Assembly (NCBI RefSeq): GCF_007289895.1
Contig: NZ_CP041660.1
Coordinates: 1,736,001-1,800,000 of the forward strand
Origin: Catenovulum sediminis
Lineage (GTDB): Bacteria > Pseudomonadota > Gammaproteobacteria > Enterobacterales > Alteromonadaceae
Reading direction: 5' to 3'
Length of the DNA: 64,000 nucleotides
Under the pieces are notes generated by a model that saw nothing but the letters and a program-made list of their open reading frames with translations, was not told the origin of the DNA and did no database searches. Positions 44,955 through 55,079 of the stretch are shown here, piece after piece. The translations under genes were made by a program, and so were the position numbers. The number at the start of each line of letters is the position of its first letter. The first letter of the stretch is position 1.

Positions 44955-45998
44955 TTAGTATAATTGCTTAAGTAATTTTTGTGTCGGTGCCGACATGCCA
45001 AACTCAGCTGGCGCTTGCAATGTAAACCAAACTTCATCTTTTTCTGCAATTTTTGCAGCTTTACTTTTCACCGCAACTTTTACCGGTGTGATATCCAGAT
45101 GAAAATGGGTAAACGTATGGCGAAAGGTATTGTCTGCTGTCTGTCCTTCAATTTGTAAACTGAATAGCTGTTCAATCTCTTGGTCTGACAATAAACGCTC
45201 TGATTCTGGCAATGTATATAATCCGCCCCAAATACCTGTTGGTGGCCGCTTAGCAAGCAATACTTGATTGCCTTGTTGCAATATATACATAAAGGTTGTT
45301 TTAACGGGCTTGTCTTTTTTCGGTCTCGGCACGGGTATTTTATCAGTGATTGCTAACTGGTAAGCCTGACAGTTTGTTTGCAGTGGACAGCTTTCACATT
45401 TAGGTTTGCTGCGCGTGCAAATGCCTGATCCCAAATCCATCATGGCTTGATTAAAATATTCAATACCTTCTGCAGGTGATACTTGTTCGCTCAGCTGCCA
45501 TAACTGGTCTTGTGTTTTTTTCTCACCCGACCAGCTTTGAATGGCAAAATAACGGCACAGCACGCGTTTTACATTGCCATCTAAAATGGCGTAGGGTTGT
45601 TTGAGCGTCAGCGATAGAATCGCGCCAGCAGTTGAACGTCCAATGCCCGGCAAGGCCAGAACTTGCTCAAATTGTTGTGGAAACTCGCCGTATTGTTCAA
45701 CCGCCAGCTGTGCTGCTTTGTGCAAATTTCTGGCGCGCGCGTAATAACCTAACCCTGTCCATAGTTGTAAAACTTCATCCTGCTGAGCATTGGCTAAATC
45801 TTCAAGCGTTGGAAATTTTTCGGTAAAGCGTAAAAAGTAGGGGATAACAGTCGTAACTTGCGTTTGTTGCAACATTACCTCTGATAACCAAGTGGTATAT
45901 AAGCTTTTATTTTGTTGCCATGGCAATGATTTACGTCCGTGTTGGTGATACCAGTGGATGACCTTATCGCCAAAGTCTGTGCGTTGATTAAGTTTCAT
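44955..45998 (-). CDS. mutY: Adenine DNA glycosylase
   Basis: This 347-residue base-excision enzyme removes A mispaired with 8-oxoG. Visible features are Glu40 ([10 protein letters not shown]), the helix-hairpin-helix L-P-G-I-G-R (116-121), catalytic Asp140 (I-L-D-G-N-V), the [4Fe-4S] ligands C194, C201, C204 and C210, and a C-terminal NUDIX-like domain that recognises 8-oxoG. The length is standard. The start overlaps the mtnA stop by four bases (ATGA), placing it in an mtnA-mutY-yggX operon. Confidence 0.96.
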   Translation of the reverse strand: MKLNQRTDFGDKVIHWYHQHGRKSLPWQQNKSLYTTWLSEVMLQQTQVTTVIPYFLRFTEKFPTLEDLANAQQDEVLQLWTGLGYYARARNLHKAAQLAVEQYGEFPQQFEQVLALPGIGRSTAGAILSLTLKQPYAILDGNVKRVLCRYFAIQSWSGEKKTQDQLWQLSEQVSPAEGIEYFNQAMMDLGSGICTRSKPKCESCPLQTNCQAYQLAITDKIPVPRPKKDKPVKTTFMYILQQGNQVLLAKRPPTGIWGGLYTLPESERLLSDQEIEQLFSLQIEGQTADNTFRHTFTHFHLDITPVKVAVKSKAAKIAEKDEVWFTLQAPAEFGMSAPTQKLLKQLY

Positions 45999-47020
45999 TT
46001 AAATTGTTGCAATGCACCTTGTTGAATATCTTGTTGTGAATAAACACCGGTTTCTAGAATCCAGCCTGTGACCAGTTCTGCCGGTGTTACATCAAATGCC
46101 GGATTATATACTTGTGCTTCATCTGGTGCCCATTGTACGCTGCCAAATGCGGCCGAAATGCCTTTAACTTCTTGTGGGTCTCTTGTTTCTATCGGAATTT
46201 TTTTGCCATTTGTACAAGCGAGGTCAACCGTTGTGCTGGGCGCGACTACGTAAAATGGAACATTGTGGTAGTGCGCAAGTACAGCAAGTGAGTAAGTACC
46301 AACTTTGTTTGCAAAGTCACCGTTGGAAGCAATTCTATCTGCCCCTACTAATATCATGTCAACTGCGCCCTGGGCCATTAAGGTGGCTGCCATATTGTCA
46401 CAAATTATTTTATAGGGTACCCCTGCCTGTTGCATTTCCCAAGCTGTTAGTCGGCCACCTTGCAGCAGTGGCCGGGTTTCATCTACCCAAACTTGCAGGT
46501 TTTTGCCATTTTTATGCGCATGGGTTATTACACCTATGGCGGTTCCCATTCCCGCGGTTGCCAAACTCCCAGTGTTGCAATGGGTTAGTATCTTGCTTTC
46601 GGCTTTTATCAGTCTGGCGCCGTGTTCTGCCATTGCGGCACATAGCTGTACATCTTCTGCAAATATTTGTTCGGCCAAAGCGACAATTTTTTGATTATCT
46701 TGGCCTTGTTGTATTGCTTGCTTTAAGCGATCCAGATAGTTCATCAAATTTACTGCGGTCGGGCGTGAGGCTCTGAGTTTTTCAACTGAGGCCAGTAACG
46801 CGCTAGCATTGGCCCCTTGTTGGGCAATGTGACCTATCCACAAGGTTGCAGCAATACCAATTAGCGGCGCACCACGGATCGCTAATACTTGAATATAATG
46901 AACTAAATCATCATCTGATTGACAGATATGCCATTGGGTTTGATGGGGTAAATGACGCTGATCTAATAAACTGAGTTCGCCATTTTGATATTTTAAGCTT
47001 GTTGCAATCAGGTTTTTCAT
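45995..47020 (-). CDS. mtnA: S-methyl-5-thioribose-1-phosphate isomerase
   Basis: This 341-residue enzyme of the methionine salvage pathway converts methylthioribose 1-phosphate to methylthioribulose 1-phosphate. Catalytic Cys148 ([11 protein letters not shown]) and Asp228 ([10 protein letters not shown]) are in place. The fold is shared with eIF2B subunits. It is divergent from mtnK with 89 bases between, so the kinase and isomerase steps are encoded back to back. The remaining salvage genes are not in the window. Confidence 0.94.
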   Translation of the reverse strand: MKNLIATSLKYQNGELSLLDQRHLPHQTQWHICQSDDDLVHYIQVLAIRGAPLIGIAATLWIGHIAQQGANASALLASVEKLRASRPTAVNLMNYLDRLKQAIQQGQDNQKIVALAEQIFAEDVQLCAAMAEHGARLIKAESKILTHCNTGSLATAGMGTAIGVITHAHKNGKNLQVWVDETRPLLQGGRLTAWEMQQAGVPYKIICDNMAATLMAQGAVDMILVGADRIASNGDFANKVGTYSLAVLAHYHNVPFYVVAPSTTVDLACTNGKKIPIETRDPQEVKGISAAFGSVQWAPDEAQVYNPAFDVTPAELVTGWILETGVYSQQDIQQGALQQFK

Positions 47021-47109
47021 TTAGTGGATGTATAATAATTGAATTCGATGGCGTATTTTGCCAACATCGACGCGCATTTTACAGTGGATTAGATAAATAA
47101 AGGCCAGCC

Positions 47110-48315
47110 ATGACTGACTATAGAATTTTTAACGAAACAGATGCATTAAACTATGCCAGACAAGAGGTTGAATTTTTTGCCGCAGATGCAGATTTAGTCT
47201 CTAATGAATTTGGTGATGGCAATCTTAATTTAGTTTTTAAAGTAGTTGATCAAAAATCAGGACGGTCTTTGATTTTAAAGCAAGCTTTACCTTACGCCAG
47301 ATGTGTTGGAGAAAGCTGGCCACTGAGTACCGATAGAGCAAGAATTGAAGCTGAAGTTTTGATGCTGCATGAAAAAATATGCCCGCAGCACACAGTACAC
47401 ATTGTTAAGTTTGATCGTGATTTATCGTTGATCGTAATGGAAGATTTGTCTGATCACCTGATTTGGCGCAGCGCATTAATACAACGAAAAGAATTACCCT
47501 TAGCGGGGCAGCACATTGGCACCTATTTAGCCAAAACCTTATTCTTTACGTCAGATTATTATTTAGACCCACAGCAGAAAAAAGCTAAAGTCGCTCAGTT
47601 TATCAATCCAGAGTTGTGTTTGATTACCGAAGATTTGTTTTTTACAGACCCATATCGTCAGCATGAGCGTAATAATTATAATCCGTTGTTAGAAAGCGAA
47701 GTGCAGAAAATTCAATCGGACCCGCACTTACAAGCTAAAGTCGCCTTGTTAAAATATAAATTTTTGAATCAGGCGCAAGCTCTGCTGCATGGTGATGTGC
47801 ATAGTGGTAGTGTGTTTGTTAATGAAAGCAGCACTAAAGTGATTGATGCCGAGTTTGGTTTTTATGGGCCGATTGCGTTTGATGTAGGTTCAGTGATTGG
47901 TAATTTATTATTAAATTACGCTGGGCAGCCGGGTTTAAGCGAAACCCATGTAGCGCAAGTATATCGCCAATATTTACTGGATCAAATTCGTCAGATTTGG
48001 TTTACTTTTGCTGCAGAATTTGCGCGTTTAATGGCAGCTGAAACTACAGATGTTGCTTTTCAGGTTGCTGAATATCAGCAACTGGCATTACAACAAATTT
48101 TTGTCGATGCCATTGGTTATGCGGGTACAGAGCTTATTCGCCGCACGATTGGGCTGGCACATGTTGCCGATTTAGACAATATTGAATCGACAGAGCAACG
48201 CGCTGAATGTGAACTAGGTGCGTTGAAATTGGGTCAGGCCTTGATCAAAAATGCATCTGAGCTAGATGACATTGAAGCTGTCATTCAATGTATTGAAAAA
48301 TTGGCTGCAAGTTGA
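47110..48315 (+). CDS. mtnK: 5-methylthioribose kinase
   Basis: This 401-residue kinase of the choline-kinase-like fold phosphorylates methylthioribose, the step before MtnA. The catalytic loop is visible as L-L-H-G-D-V-H-S-G-S and the metal-binding segment as V-I-D-A-E-F-G-F-Y-G-P. The nucleotide-binding N-lobe has G-D-G-N-L-N-L-V-F near residues 37-45. The length is normal. It shares a short intergenic region with divergent mtnA. No MetJ-like box or SAM riboswitch was seen there. Confidence 0.93.
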   Translation: MTDYRIFNETDALNYARQEVEFFAADADLVSNEFGDGNLNLVFKVVDQKSGRSLILKQALPYARCVGESWPLSTDRARIEAEVLMLHEKICPQHTVHIVKFDRDLSLIVMEDLSDHLIWRSALIQRKELPLAGQHIGTYLAKTLFFTSDYYLDPQQKKAKVAQFINPELCLITEDLFFTDPYRQHERNNYNPLLESEVQKIQSDPHLQAKVALLKYKFLNQAQALLHGDVHSGSVFVNESSTKVIDAEFGFYGPIAFDVGSVIGNLLLNYAGQPGLSETHVAQVYRQYLLDQIRQIWFTFAAEFARLMAAETTDVAFQVAEYQQLALQQIFVDAIGYAGTELIRRTIGLAHVADLDNIESTEQRAECELGALKLGQALIKNASELDDIEAVIQCIEKLAAS

Positions 48316-48338
48316 ATTGTAAATTAAAGGGGTAAATT

Positions 48339-48653
48339 ATGGTTTTAGTATACAGTACAGACAAAGGTCGAATTGAACCTGAAAAAGAACATGAGCAAGC
48401 TCAAACTTTTGCCGATGGATGTGTACGAATTCGTCGCGAAACAGCCGGTCGAAAAGGAAAAGGTGTGATAACGGTCGCAGGCTTGCCGTTAGTTGGGGAT
48501 GAGTTGAAAAAGCTGGCCCAAGTACTTAAGAAAAAGTGCGGCACCGGCGGTTCAGTAAAGGATGGCATCATTGAAATCCAGGGTGATAAACGGGATATTA
48601 TTAAAACAGAATTAGAAAAACTCGGCTATAAAGTGAAATTAGCCGGCGGTTAA
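48339..48653 (+). CDS. yciH: SUI1/eIF1-like translation factor
   Basis: This 104-residue protein belongs to the YciH/SUI1 family (R-K-G-K-G-V-I-T-V and K-K-K-C-G-T-G-G-S-V-K-D-G motifs). The family helps proofread initiation-codon choice on the 30S subunit. AAAGGGG precedes the ATG, and it follows mtnK by 23 bases, so it may be cotranscribed with it. Its end overlaps the converging GGDEF-like gene by four bases. Confidence 0.92.
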   Translation: MVLVYSTDKGRIEPEKEHEQAQTFADGCVRIRRETAGRKGKGVITVAGLPLVGDELKKLAQVLKKKCGTGGSVKDGIIEIQGDKRDIIKTELEKLGYKVKLAGG

Positions 48654-49642
48654 CCTTCTTCACAACAAGCAGCCTGCGGTTTTTGTCCTTTTAATTTTGA
48701 CAGTGATTTTTTAACTTCTCTAACCGTTTCACTTGCCGAAGCTTTTAAATTAAATTCGGCAAATGAAACTAACAGCTGCACTTGGCGCTGTGCAATAATT
48801 TTATGTTGCTTGGTATTGACTAAAAAGCGATCGAGTGCACTTTCAACCCCTGATTTATGATCGCATACTAAAACCATCACAAATTCATCTTCTGAATATC
48901 TGAATTGTAAATCGGTATTTCTAAAAACAGATTTCAGCTCGCAGGCGATATGTAGCGTAATTTCCTTTTTTTCATTGGTTGAGGTCTGTGCTTGGTTAAG
49001 ATAAACGATTTTTAGCATTGCAAGCCACTCTCTATTTGCTTGCCGGTTCGCATCATGCGCTAAGATTAACGCTAACCGTGCATAACGAATCAGCGATAGA
49101 TTAAGCGTATGAGCGTTGTATAAGCCAGTCACGACGTCCCGTTCCATGCGATCAAATATTGTCAGTAAGTTACAAAACACAGTCATGACATGACCGGCCA
49201 GTAAGTTTTTTACCGCCAATAAGTCTGTGCATTCAAATAACAATATATGGCCGATTTGTCCTTCCTCTGGAATAATAGGAAAGGTAACAATTTCCCTGAC
49301 TTTGCCTTCTATTCTTTGTGTCATTTGTTTGTGTGCTAAAAAGCTATCGACTGCTATCTCTGGCGCAGCCGTGGTGTCTTTAGCTTGCCACGGGCGCTCC
49401 ATCACTTGTTTAAAGATCAGTTGGCTGGAATCTGCGGCACTTCTAATAAATTCACTATTCGTATGATGGACTTCATAGATGCAAGCCATTTTAACTAAAG
49501 AGGTTTTGGATAGACGTGTGAGCAGACAATCAATCAGAGAAAGTGAATCTAATTGTTTTGTCAGCGAAACAATGATCGATAAACTGCGCTGGTAAAATTC
49601 GATTTCATGGACAAGCTTGGTTTTTGATTGTGATGCGAGCAT
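48650..49642 (-). CDS. Degenerate GGDEF-domain protein
   Basis: This 330-residue protein has an N-terminal GAF-like region (about residues 15-160) and a C-terminal GGDEF-like domain (about 165-320, beginning D-V-V-T-G-L-Y-N). The active-site motif reads S-E-D-E-F, with the two glycines replaced, so cyclase activity is unlikely. It may instead bind c-di-GMP or GTP or act through protein contact. It lies just beyond mshQ on the same strand, separated by 125 bases. Confidence 0.75.
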   Translation of the reverse strand: MLASQSKTKLVHEIEFYQRSLSIIVSLTKQLDSLSLIDCLLTRLSKTSLVKMACIYEVHHTNSEFIRSAADSSQLIFKQVMERPWQAKDTTAAPEIAVDSFLAHKQMTQRIEGKVREIVTFPIIPEEGQIGHILLFECTDLLAVKNLLAGHVMTVFCNLLTIFDRMERDVVTGLYNAHTLNLSLIRYARLALILAHDANRQANREWLAMLKIVYLNQAQTSTNEKKEITLHIACELKSVFRNTDLQFRYSEDEFVMVLVCDHKSGVESALDRFLVNTKQHKIIAQRQVQLLVSFAEFNLKASASETVREVKKSLSKLKGQKPQAACCEEG

Positions 49643-49767
49643 AATAAAATCCTTCTATAAGGGCCATCACGAGTTGTTTGCGAGCGAACTATTAAAGCAT
49701 AGCAGTGAATTGCGCCTTTATTGAACGTAAATTAAATAAAATAGCTATATATTGCAGCTTGTTGGTT

Positions 49768-52700
49768 CTAATAAACTTCACGCCAGAAAATAACCCTGTC
49801 ATTACCGCGAAAGATACCCCAAGTCATCTCTGTTGTTATTGCACTATTCAAAGTGCCGCTGTTATCCCAGTCGTATTGTAAATACTCTATACTGGTCAGG
49901 TCTATTGTACTGCTTAAGCTACCTTGGTTACCTGCACCTGGTGCAGCGAAAGTGAAATTAAGTTGACCATTAAGTGCGTTTATTTGGTTCGTTGTCGTGG
50001 CGGGGGACAATAGATTAACCGTATCTCCACTGCTAATCGTATAACGGTTTAACCAGTTTTGATTGGCGGCATGAGTTTGCCCGCCAATGGTAAATTGTGA
50101 AGAGGCGAGGCGAGTCGTATTATCAGCCGTTGCGGTTAGCCAGTTGCTACCATCAAAATATTGAACCTTTAATAACATCTGTAAGTTATCTGTTTCTGGG
50201 CCATAGTTATTTGTGCTATTTAGGCGTGCATTGACCATATAAGCACTGTTGGGCGTGATGGTTTTACTGCTACTGGCGATGGCTCCATTGCTGAGGTCAT
50301 AGAAAGCACCCGCTGCAAATGTAATCGGAATATGGGTATTAAAAGGGGAGATGTTTTGCTGAGCGTTTTTTTGATGGCTAAAAGAATCCGCACCCAGCTG
50401 GTAGCTAAAGCTGCCATCCGCATTATCCGTTAAAATACCGGCATTAAAGCTAGAGGTTAGGGTAAACCCGTTATCTGTCGCAGCTGAGCTGACTTTATTA
50501 AGATCAAGAACCAAATTAGCGGTGCCTAGCGCAGTCGTATAATTTTTTATCGCGTTACCAGCGCTGTCCAATGCCAGTACCGCAATAACGGGGCGTGTTG
50601 TATAGGAAAAACTTTGTCCTAAATAGCTATAACTATTGTTAATTTGATTCGCATACTGACCTGCTGCGCGCGCGTCAGTATACCCATTTGGATAGCTGTC
50701 TGCTGCATTGTAAATTTGCAAACTGGCGGGGATAAAGGTACCGAGTGTTAGATTGTTAGAGGTGATCGTCGTCGCGGATAGATAGTTAAGATCTCTTGCT
50801 TGTAGTTGATACAAGCCGTATTCGTCTATTTTGCTTTGCGCATGACTATAGGCGCCTTCAACAAAGGTCAATCCACTGGTGTTGTTAAAGCCACTTTGAG
50901 ATGTAACCTGACCATTACTGCTGTTGTAGGTTAAGTTGGCCTCTACCCCTCCAGATGCTGGATCTGGGCTGATTCTTTGTAGGTCAAATTGCATTTGGTT
51001 AGCTTGGTAACTGGGTGTAACCCTGTTGTCACTGCACTGCGCACTGAGGTTCAAACTAAAGGCAGAATTGATTGGATGATTGTTTGTGCTGTCACTGGAC
51101 AGGACGATTTTATTCGGGTAGAAATTTTGAACTGCAGAGCCCGTATTTAATATACCCTCCGGATCAGTCACTTGCAGTGTCACCGCTCCGGCATCTGGGT
51201 AGCTTATATGAAAACTAGCTTGCGCTGAACGATCAAAAGATGCGCTGATAGTATGTCGATGTCCGATTGAGTAAGCATGGCCAGCCAGTTGGATTGCTGC
51301 ATTTCCTTGTTTGTTTCGATGTGAAAATAATATCTGTAAACGCCTGTGACCTGACCATGCCGGTGCGCAGTTTTGTGAACCATCCGATTTTAGTGCTTGT
51401 ATGGTCACCGTGCCTGTTGTGCAGGATTCAATATTCTGCTGGCTCACAACAAATCCCGAGTCGCTAAAGACCAACTGACAATTACCGTTGCCATTGCAAG
51501 TGACTGGTGCGCTGGGCGACAGATCTTGCAACCCTAAAGTAATTGTCGCCGGAGTGCTTTGTCGCAAGGTGACTGATTTGCTGCCGGTAAATGAATGATT
51601 ATCGACAACCTCAGTGCGACGCGATATGGTTTTGGTTAAACTTGCCTGTGTGACTTGATCGTACAGGCGGCAGTCGGCAGTTGCACAGGCTTTTACCGTT
51701 ATTGCAGCTGAATTGCAGGTTAATGCTTGGCTATCATGTGTGATCTCATAATGGTCAACGCTGATACAATCAACGGGTGGGGTGGCCGCTAAATTGGTTA
51801 TTTGTTGCTGGCTTAATACCCCTGAGTAGATCCTGAAGTCTTCTAATGCGCCATTAAATGATTCTGAATTAGGCTGCCAAGTACTACCCCCTAACGTCAG
51901 CTGGGATGGCCCTTGTGCTGTCAGGGTTTCACTACCTCGGGCAACTTGAATACCATCTTTATAGACACTCCACGTATTATTGCTACTGCTGTATGCAATG
52001 GCTAGATGCACCCACTTGTTCAGATCATTATTAGAGAGGTTAGATGAGATACTGGTGTTTGTGTCTGTTTTTTGTATATCCCAATAGATTGTATTGCCCG
52101 CTTCCCACCTTGCTTCAAAACCATCACCAAAACCAAAAATGCGTTGTCTACTGGTTGGCATTGCGTCAACTTTCATCCAAAAAGCTACCAAACCATTAGC
52201 AGGTGGGGTAAAACTGGGGCTCAGTGCCCTTTGATTCGCTGAGGCGTCAAATGCCAAATAAGTTTTGTTGGTGTCATGGCATTGCCAGCTCGGGTCTTGG
52301 TTATCAGCTGCATTTGAAATACCTAGGGTCAAATTTCGCGCGTTTGCACTGCTATCAGTTGCTATTTGTCCGCTGCCTTGATCAAATTGATAATGCACTT
52401 GCAGCACAGGTGCAGTATCTGTTTGGCTGCATACGTTATGACCAAAATCGACTTGATTGATTACCCCTGCGTATTCTACAGCAGCTTCACTGTTCATTAT
52501 CAAGCTACCCGTTGATAGCCTACCTCTGATTAAACCACTGGCATTGATTGTTGTGCGGCCAGTTGTGTTGTCGCCATCAACATAAACAAAACCAACAATC
52601 TCAGATGCCGTGTTTAAAGCCAAACTGTTATATGAGTTATTTGCATGGATATAAATAACCAGGTTATCCGGATCCCCATCTCGGTTGATCCCTCGGCTAT

Positions 52701-53265
52701 TTACAGTAACTTGATTTTGTACGTGAAAGCGCACAGTGCCTCGACCGCGACTCACATCTATACGAATATTTGATGTATCGTTTAATGTTAATGAACCAAA
52801 ATAGTAGTCGCCCGGCGGCACTACTAATTCAGCCCCAGTATTAAGCGTTAATTGAGCAAACCGATACGTTCCATTGACTTGAGAAAAGCTTGCAGTAGCA
52901 TTTGAGTTCAATGTTATATTGCCATTATGTTCGTCACTAAATACATGGTGTCCTCCATTTAGAGAGATCCATCGAGTATTATTCGAAGCTAGGAATGGGG
53001 GGAGTGTTAAACCGCTTTGTGGTTGTCCGGAAATCCCGCATGTAACCCGACGTCCACATGTATCGGGTGCAATTTGATCTCTGATATGTACAAATGGCAA
53101 TCTATCTGGATGAGGTTCGTTAGAGATCCGGCTATTGGCGTACATGGTGATTTGGCCTTGGCTATGATGGCTACCAATAGCGGCGCTAAACACATCCTCA
53201 CAACCAGCTGACCACGCGGTGCTGGGCAGTAATGCAAGCAGCAAAAGGAAAAACAGCTTTTTCAT
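49768..53265 (-). CDS. mshQ: MSHA biogenesis protein MshQ
   Basis: This very large exported protein (1165 residues) has a signal peptide (about 1-19), a beta-helix-like N-terminal part, a LamG/concanavalin-like domain (about 290-490, starting L-Q-V-H-Y-Q-F-D-Q-G-S-G) and a long beta-rich C-terminal half with the W-G-I-F-R-G-N-D-R-V-I-F-W-R-E end typical of MshQ. It is the last gene of the MSHA locus, with the start overlapping mshP by four bases. Its role is probably surface or tip adhesion. Such C-terminal MSHA proteins vary strongly between strains. Confidence 0.9.
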   Translation of the reverse strand: MKKLFFLLLLALLPSTAWSAGCEDVFSAAIGSHHSQGQITMYANSRISNEPHPDRLPFVHIRDQIAPDTCGRRVTCGISGQPQSGLTLPPFLASNNTRWISLNGGHHVFSDEHNGNITLNSNATASFSQVNGTYRFAQLTLNTGAELVVPPGDYYFGSLTLNDTSNIRIDVSRGRGTVRFHVQNQVTVNSRGINRDGDPDNLVIYIHANNSYNSLALNTASEIVGFVYVDGDNTTGRTTINASGLIRGRLSTGSLIMNSEAAVEYAGVINQVDFGHNVCSQTDTAPVLQVHYQFDQGSGQIATDSSANARNLTLGISNAADNQDPSWQCHDTNKTYLAFDASANQRALSPSFTPPANGLVAFWMKVDAMPTSRQRIFGFGDGFEARWEAGNTIYWDIQKTDTNTSISSNLSNNDLNKWVHLAIAYSSSNNTWSVYKDGIQVARGSETLTAQGPSQLTLGGSTWQPNSESFNGALEDFRIYSGVLSQQQITNLAATPPVDCISVDHYEITHDSQALTCNSAAITVKACATADCRLYDQVTQASLTKTISRRTEVVDNHSFTGSKSVTLRQSTPATITLGLQDLSPSAPVTCNGNGNCQLVFSDSGFVVSQQNIESCTTGTVTIQALKSDGSQNCAPAWSGHRRLQILFSHRNKQGNAAIQLAGHAYSIGHRHTISASFDRSAQASFHISYPDAGAVTLQVTDPEGILNTGSAVQNFYPNKIVLSSDSTNNHPINSAFSLNLSAQCSDNRVTPSYQANQMQFDLQRISPDPASGGVEANLTYNSSNGQVTSQSGFNNTSGLTFVEGAYSHAQSKIDEYGLYQLQARDLNYLSATTITSNNLTLGTFIPASLQIYNAADSYPNGYTDARAAGQYANQINNSYSYLGQSFSYTTRPVIAVLALDSAGNAIKNYTTALGTANLVLDLNKVSSAATDNGFTLTSSFNAGILTDNADGSFSYQLGADSFSHQKNAQQNISPFNTHIPITFAAGAFYDLSNGAIASSSKTITPNSAYMVNARLNSTNNYGPETDNLQMLLKVQYFDGSNWLTATADNTTRLASSQFTIGGQTHAANQNWLNRYTISSGDTVNLLSPATTTNQINALNGQLNFTFAAPGAGNQGSLSSTIDLTSIEYLQYDWDNSGTLNSAITTEMTWGIFRGNDRVIFWREVY

Positions 53266-53705
53266 AAAGCGACAGCCTCTATCGTTAATTGCCGTGATGT
53301 CGTTAACTCACCCGCGGTACATTGCGCTAAACTGGTGATGGATAATAAATCAGCACCATTGACAACCCCACTTCGAGTGGTGCAACTAATGTTTAACTGG
53401 CAATTATTAAAACCATTGGTTGCAGGTAAATTGACGGCACTGGCAGTAACCGTCGCACAATCTGTTGCGGTATTTATGTTGAGCGGATAAAGCCGGCTGA
53501 GCGAAATTTCTAAACCACTTTGCGCTGCTGCGAGTGCCCTTAAGCCGATAATTTCATATGCGTTGTTCATACCCGCAATATTTAATGAACGCATTACACC
53601 GGCCAATAATACAGATAAAAATACCAGCACAAACAGCGCCATTACCAAGCTACTGCCGGTTTGCTTTTTGAGCCTATATGGGGCGTGGATATCGCTATGG
53701 CGCAT
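53262..53705 (-). CDS. mshP: MSHA biogenesis protein MshP
   Basis: This 147-residue PilX-like minor pilin component has a basic leader, then Q-T-G-S-S-L-V-M-A-L-F-V-L-V-F, where cleavage after Gly would expose a hydrophobic N-terminal helix. The Glu5 of classical pilins is absent, as is usual for this family. Several cysteines in the C-terminal half may form disulfides. It overlaps mshO by 11 bases and mshQ by four, so these minor-subunit genes are translationally coupled. Confidence 0.85.
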   Translation of the reverse strand: MRHSDIHAPYRLKKQTGSSLVMALFVLVFLSVLLAGVMRSLNIAGMNNAYEIIGLRALAAAQSGLEISLSRLYPLNINTATDCATVTASAVNLPATNGFNNCQLNISCTTRSGVVNGADLLSITSLAQCTAGELTTSRQLTIEAVAL

Positions 53706-54522
53706 TGGGTATCTGCACTAAATGGTGAAAGAACATATTTTCATTATCGTCAGTTAATCGCGAAAACTCCAGATACAGCGCAATTTGTGCATGTCGGATC
53801 AGGCTGGCATCGGATGTAACATGAAAAGGCGCTTCTGTTGCCACCTGATTGGATACATTTTCTGCCATTAAACTTGAGCTGGTGGTGTTAATCGCTTGCA
53901 ATTGAGCGCGCGTATTTTGTACTGCGCTGGCGGGATAATTTTGGTAACGAACAATATTTGTGTTTTCTAAACAATAACTGACCGGGTTAGTCCAAGTATA
54001 GTATCTTTGCGCAGCAGAAGGCGATGCAAATGAACTGGCTGATGCAAAATGAATAACTTGACTACCATCGCCCGCCACTGCATCAACCGAATCTATGGTA
54101 AAGGTTTGATTGTTGCTGGTATCATATATGTCGGCTGAATTGGTTGGGTAAATACTGATATTTTGTCCGGCTAAAATATTACTGTTGGTCGGGCTGATAA
54201 GGGTTAACTGCGTCGAGCTAGCAGGTGCAAGCGGAATGTTAATATAGCGCCCGCTTGTCACTATTGGGATAAATTCGATACAGGACTGATTGTTGGCATT
54301 GTCATTTAAAACACGCAAACTATAAGGGACAGCGGTTCTCAGTTCTCGTGTTAGCCTTTCAATAATAAAGCGGCTGTCATCCAATACCAGTTGGCGTTCG
54401 CTGACATCCACATAGTACATCGCGCCCCAACCCATAAAACGCGACATAAATACACCGACAATGCTCAACACCACTATCACGGTGACCATTTCTATTAAAG
54501 TAAAAGCGGCGCACTTGCGCAT
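53695..54522 (-). CDS. mshO: MSHA minor prepilin MshO
   Basis: This 275-residue protein has a PilW-like prepilin N-terminus (F-T-L-I-E-M-V-T-V-I-V-V-L). The residue before the cleavage site is Ala (K-C-A-A-F-T-L-I-E) rather than the usual Gly, which prepilin peptidases tolerate but process less well. The large C-terminal domain is beta-rich with two cysteines. It is probably part of the pilus-initiating tip complex with MshC, MshD and MshP. It overlaps mshD by one base. Confidence 0.88.
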   Translation of the reverse strand: MRKCAAFTLIEMVTVIVVLSIVGVFMSRFMGWGAMYYVDVSERQLVLDDSRFIIERLTRELRTAVPYSLRVLNDNANNQSCIEFIPIVTSGRYINIPLAPASSTQLTLISPTNSNILAGQNISIYPTNSADIYDTSNNQTFTIDSVDAVAGDGSQVIHFASASSFASPSAAQRYYTWTNPVSYCLENTNIVRYQNYPASAVQNTRAQLQAINTTSSSLMAENVSNQVATEAPFHVTSDASLIRHAQIALYLEFSRLTDDNENMFFHHLVQIPNAP

Positions 54523-55079
54523 TAATAGTTACTCCGGTAGGCAGAAAATGCATTTTGATTACCTGCTGGGTCGGTGACGGTAATTTGAATCAGTTTATGG
54601 GTACCAATTGCATTATCATTGACTCCATCTAAATTTGCATCGTAAAAAACACTGACCGAAAGCTGATACTGTGCGTAATTATTTGCAAGGTTGTTATTGT
54701 TTGGCAGGCTTAGTTCGATGATATCGTTACCTGTGCTATTTAAATTATGGTAATCATCTACATCGTCATAATCATCACGTGAGTCTTCATTGGTATCAGC
54801 CCCTAGATTTGCAGGTGTTGTACAGTTAACGGCACCTGTATCAACGCTAGAACAGCGAATCGCGCCCCCTGAGCGATCTGAGTTTTCATCAAACGACTTG
54901 CTGATAATTTCATTTAGCAGCGCCGAGCCGAGCTCTGCTGCTCTGATTTGATGCCAAGGGTCTGCGACAAACTTGGTACTGTTATTTAGCATCGTTGTGA
55001 AATACACCATAGTGATTGAAATCACCAGTATGCCAATAACCATTTCAATTAGCGTGAAGCCTTTAACTAAACATCTCAT
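54522..55079 (-). CDS. mshD: MSHA minor prepilin MshD
   Basis: This 185-residue PilV-like prepilin has leader M-R-C-L-V-K-G, cleaved before F-T-L-I-E-M-V-I-G. The globular part holds an acidic aspartate-rich loop (D-E-N-S-D-R-S... and D-D-Y-D-D-V-D-D, about residues 60-110) that could bind calcium, as in other pilin-like proteins. It overlaps mshC by four bases and mshO by one. Confidence 0.88.
   Translation of the reverse strand: MRCLVKGFTLIEMVIGILVISITMVYFTTMLNNSTKFVADPWHQIRAAELGSALLNEIISKSFDENSDRSGGAIRCSSVDTGAVNCTTPANLGADTNEDSRDDYDDVDDYHNLNSTGNDIIELSLPNNNNLANNYAQYQLSVSVFYDANLDGVNDNAIGTHKLIQITVTDPAGNQNAFSAYRSNY

Noticed and set aside
46174-46776. 200-codon + strand frame opposite mtnA
   Set aside because: It is an antisense shadow of mtnA, with a composition unlike real proteins and no start signal.
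47021-47109. SAM riboswitch or MetJ box between mtnA and mtnK
   Set aside because: The 89-base gap is too short for the known riboswitch folds and no AGACGTCT-like repeats are present.
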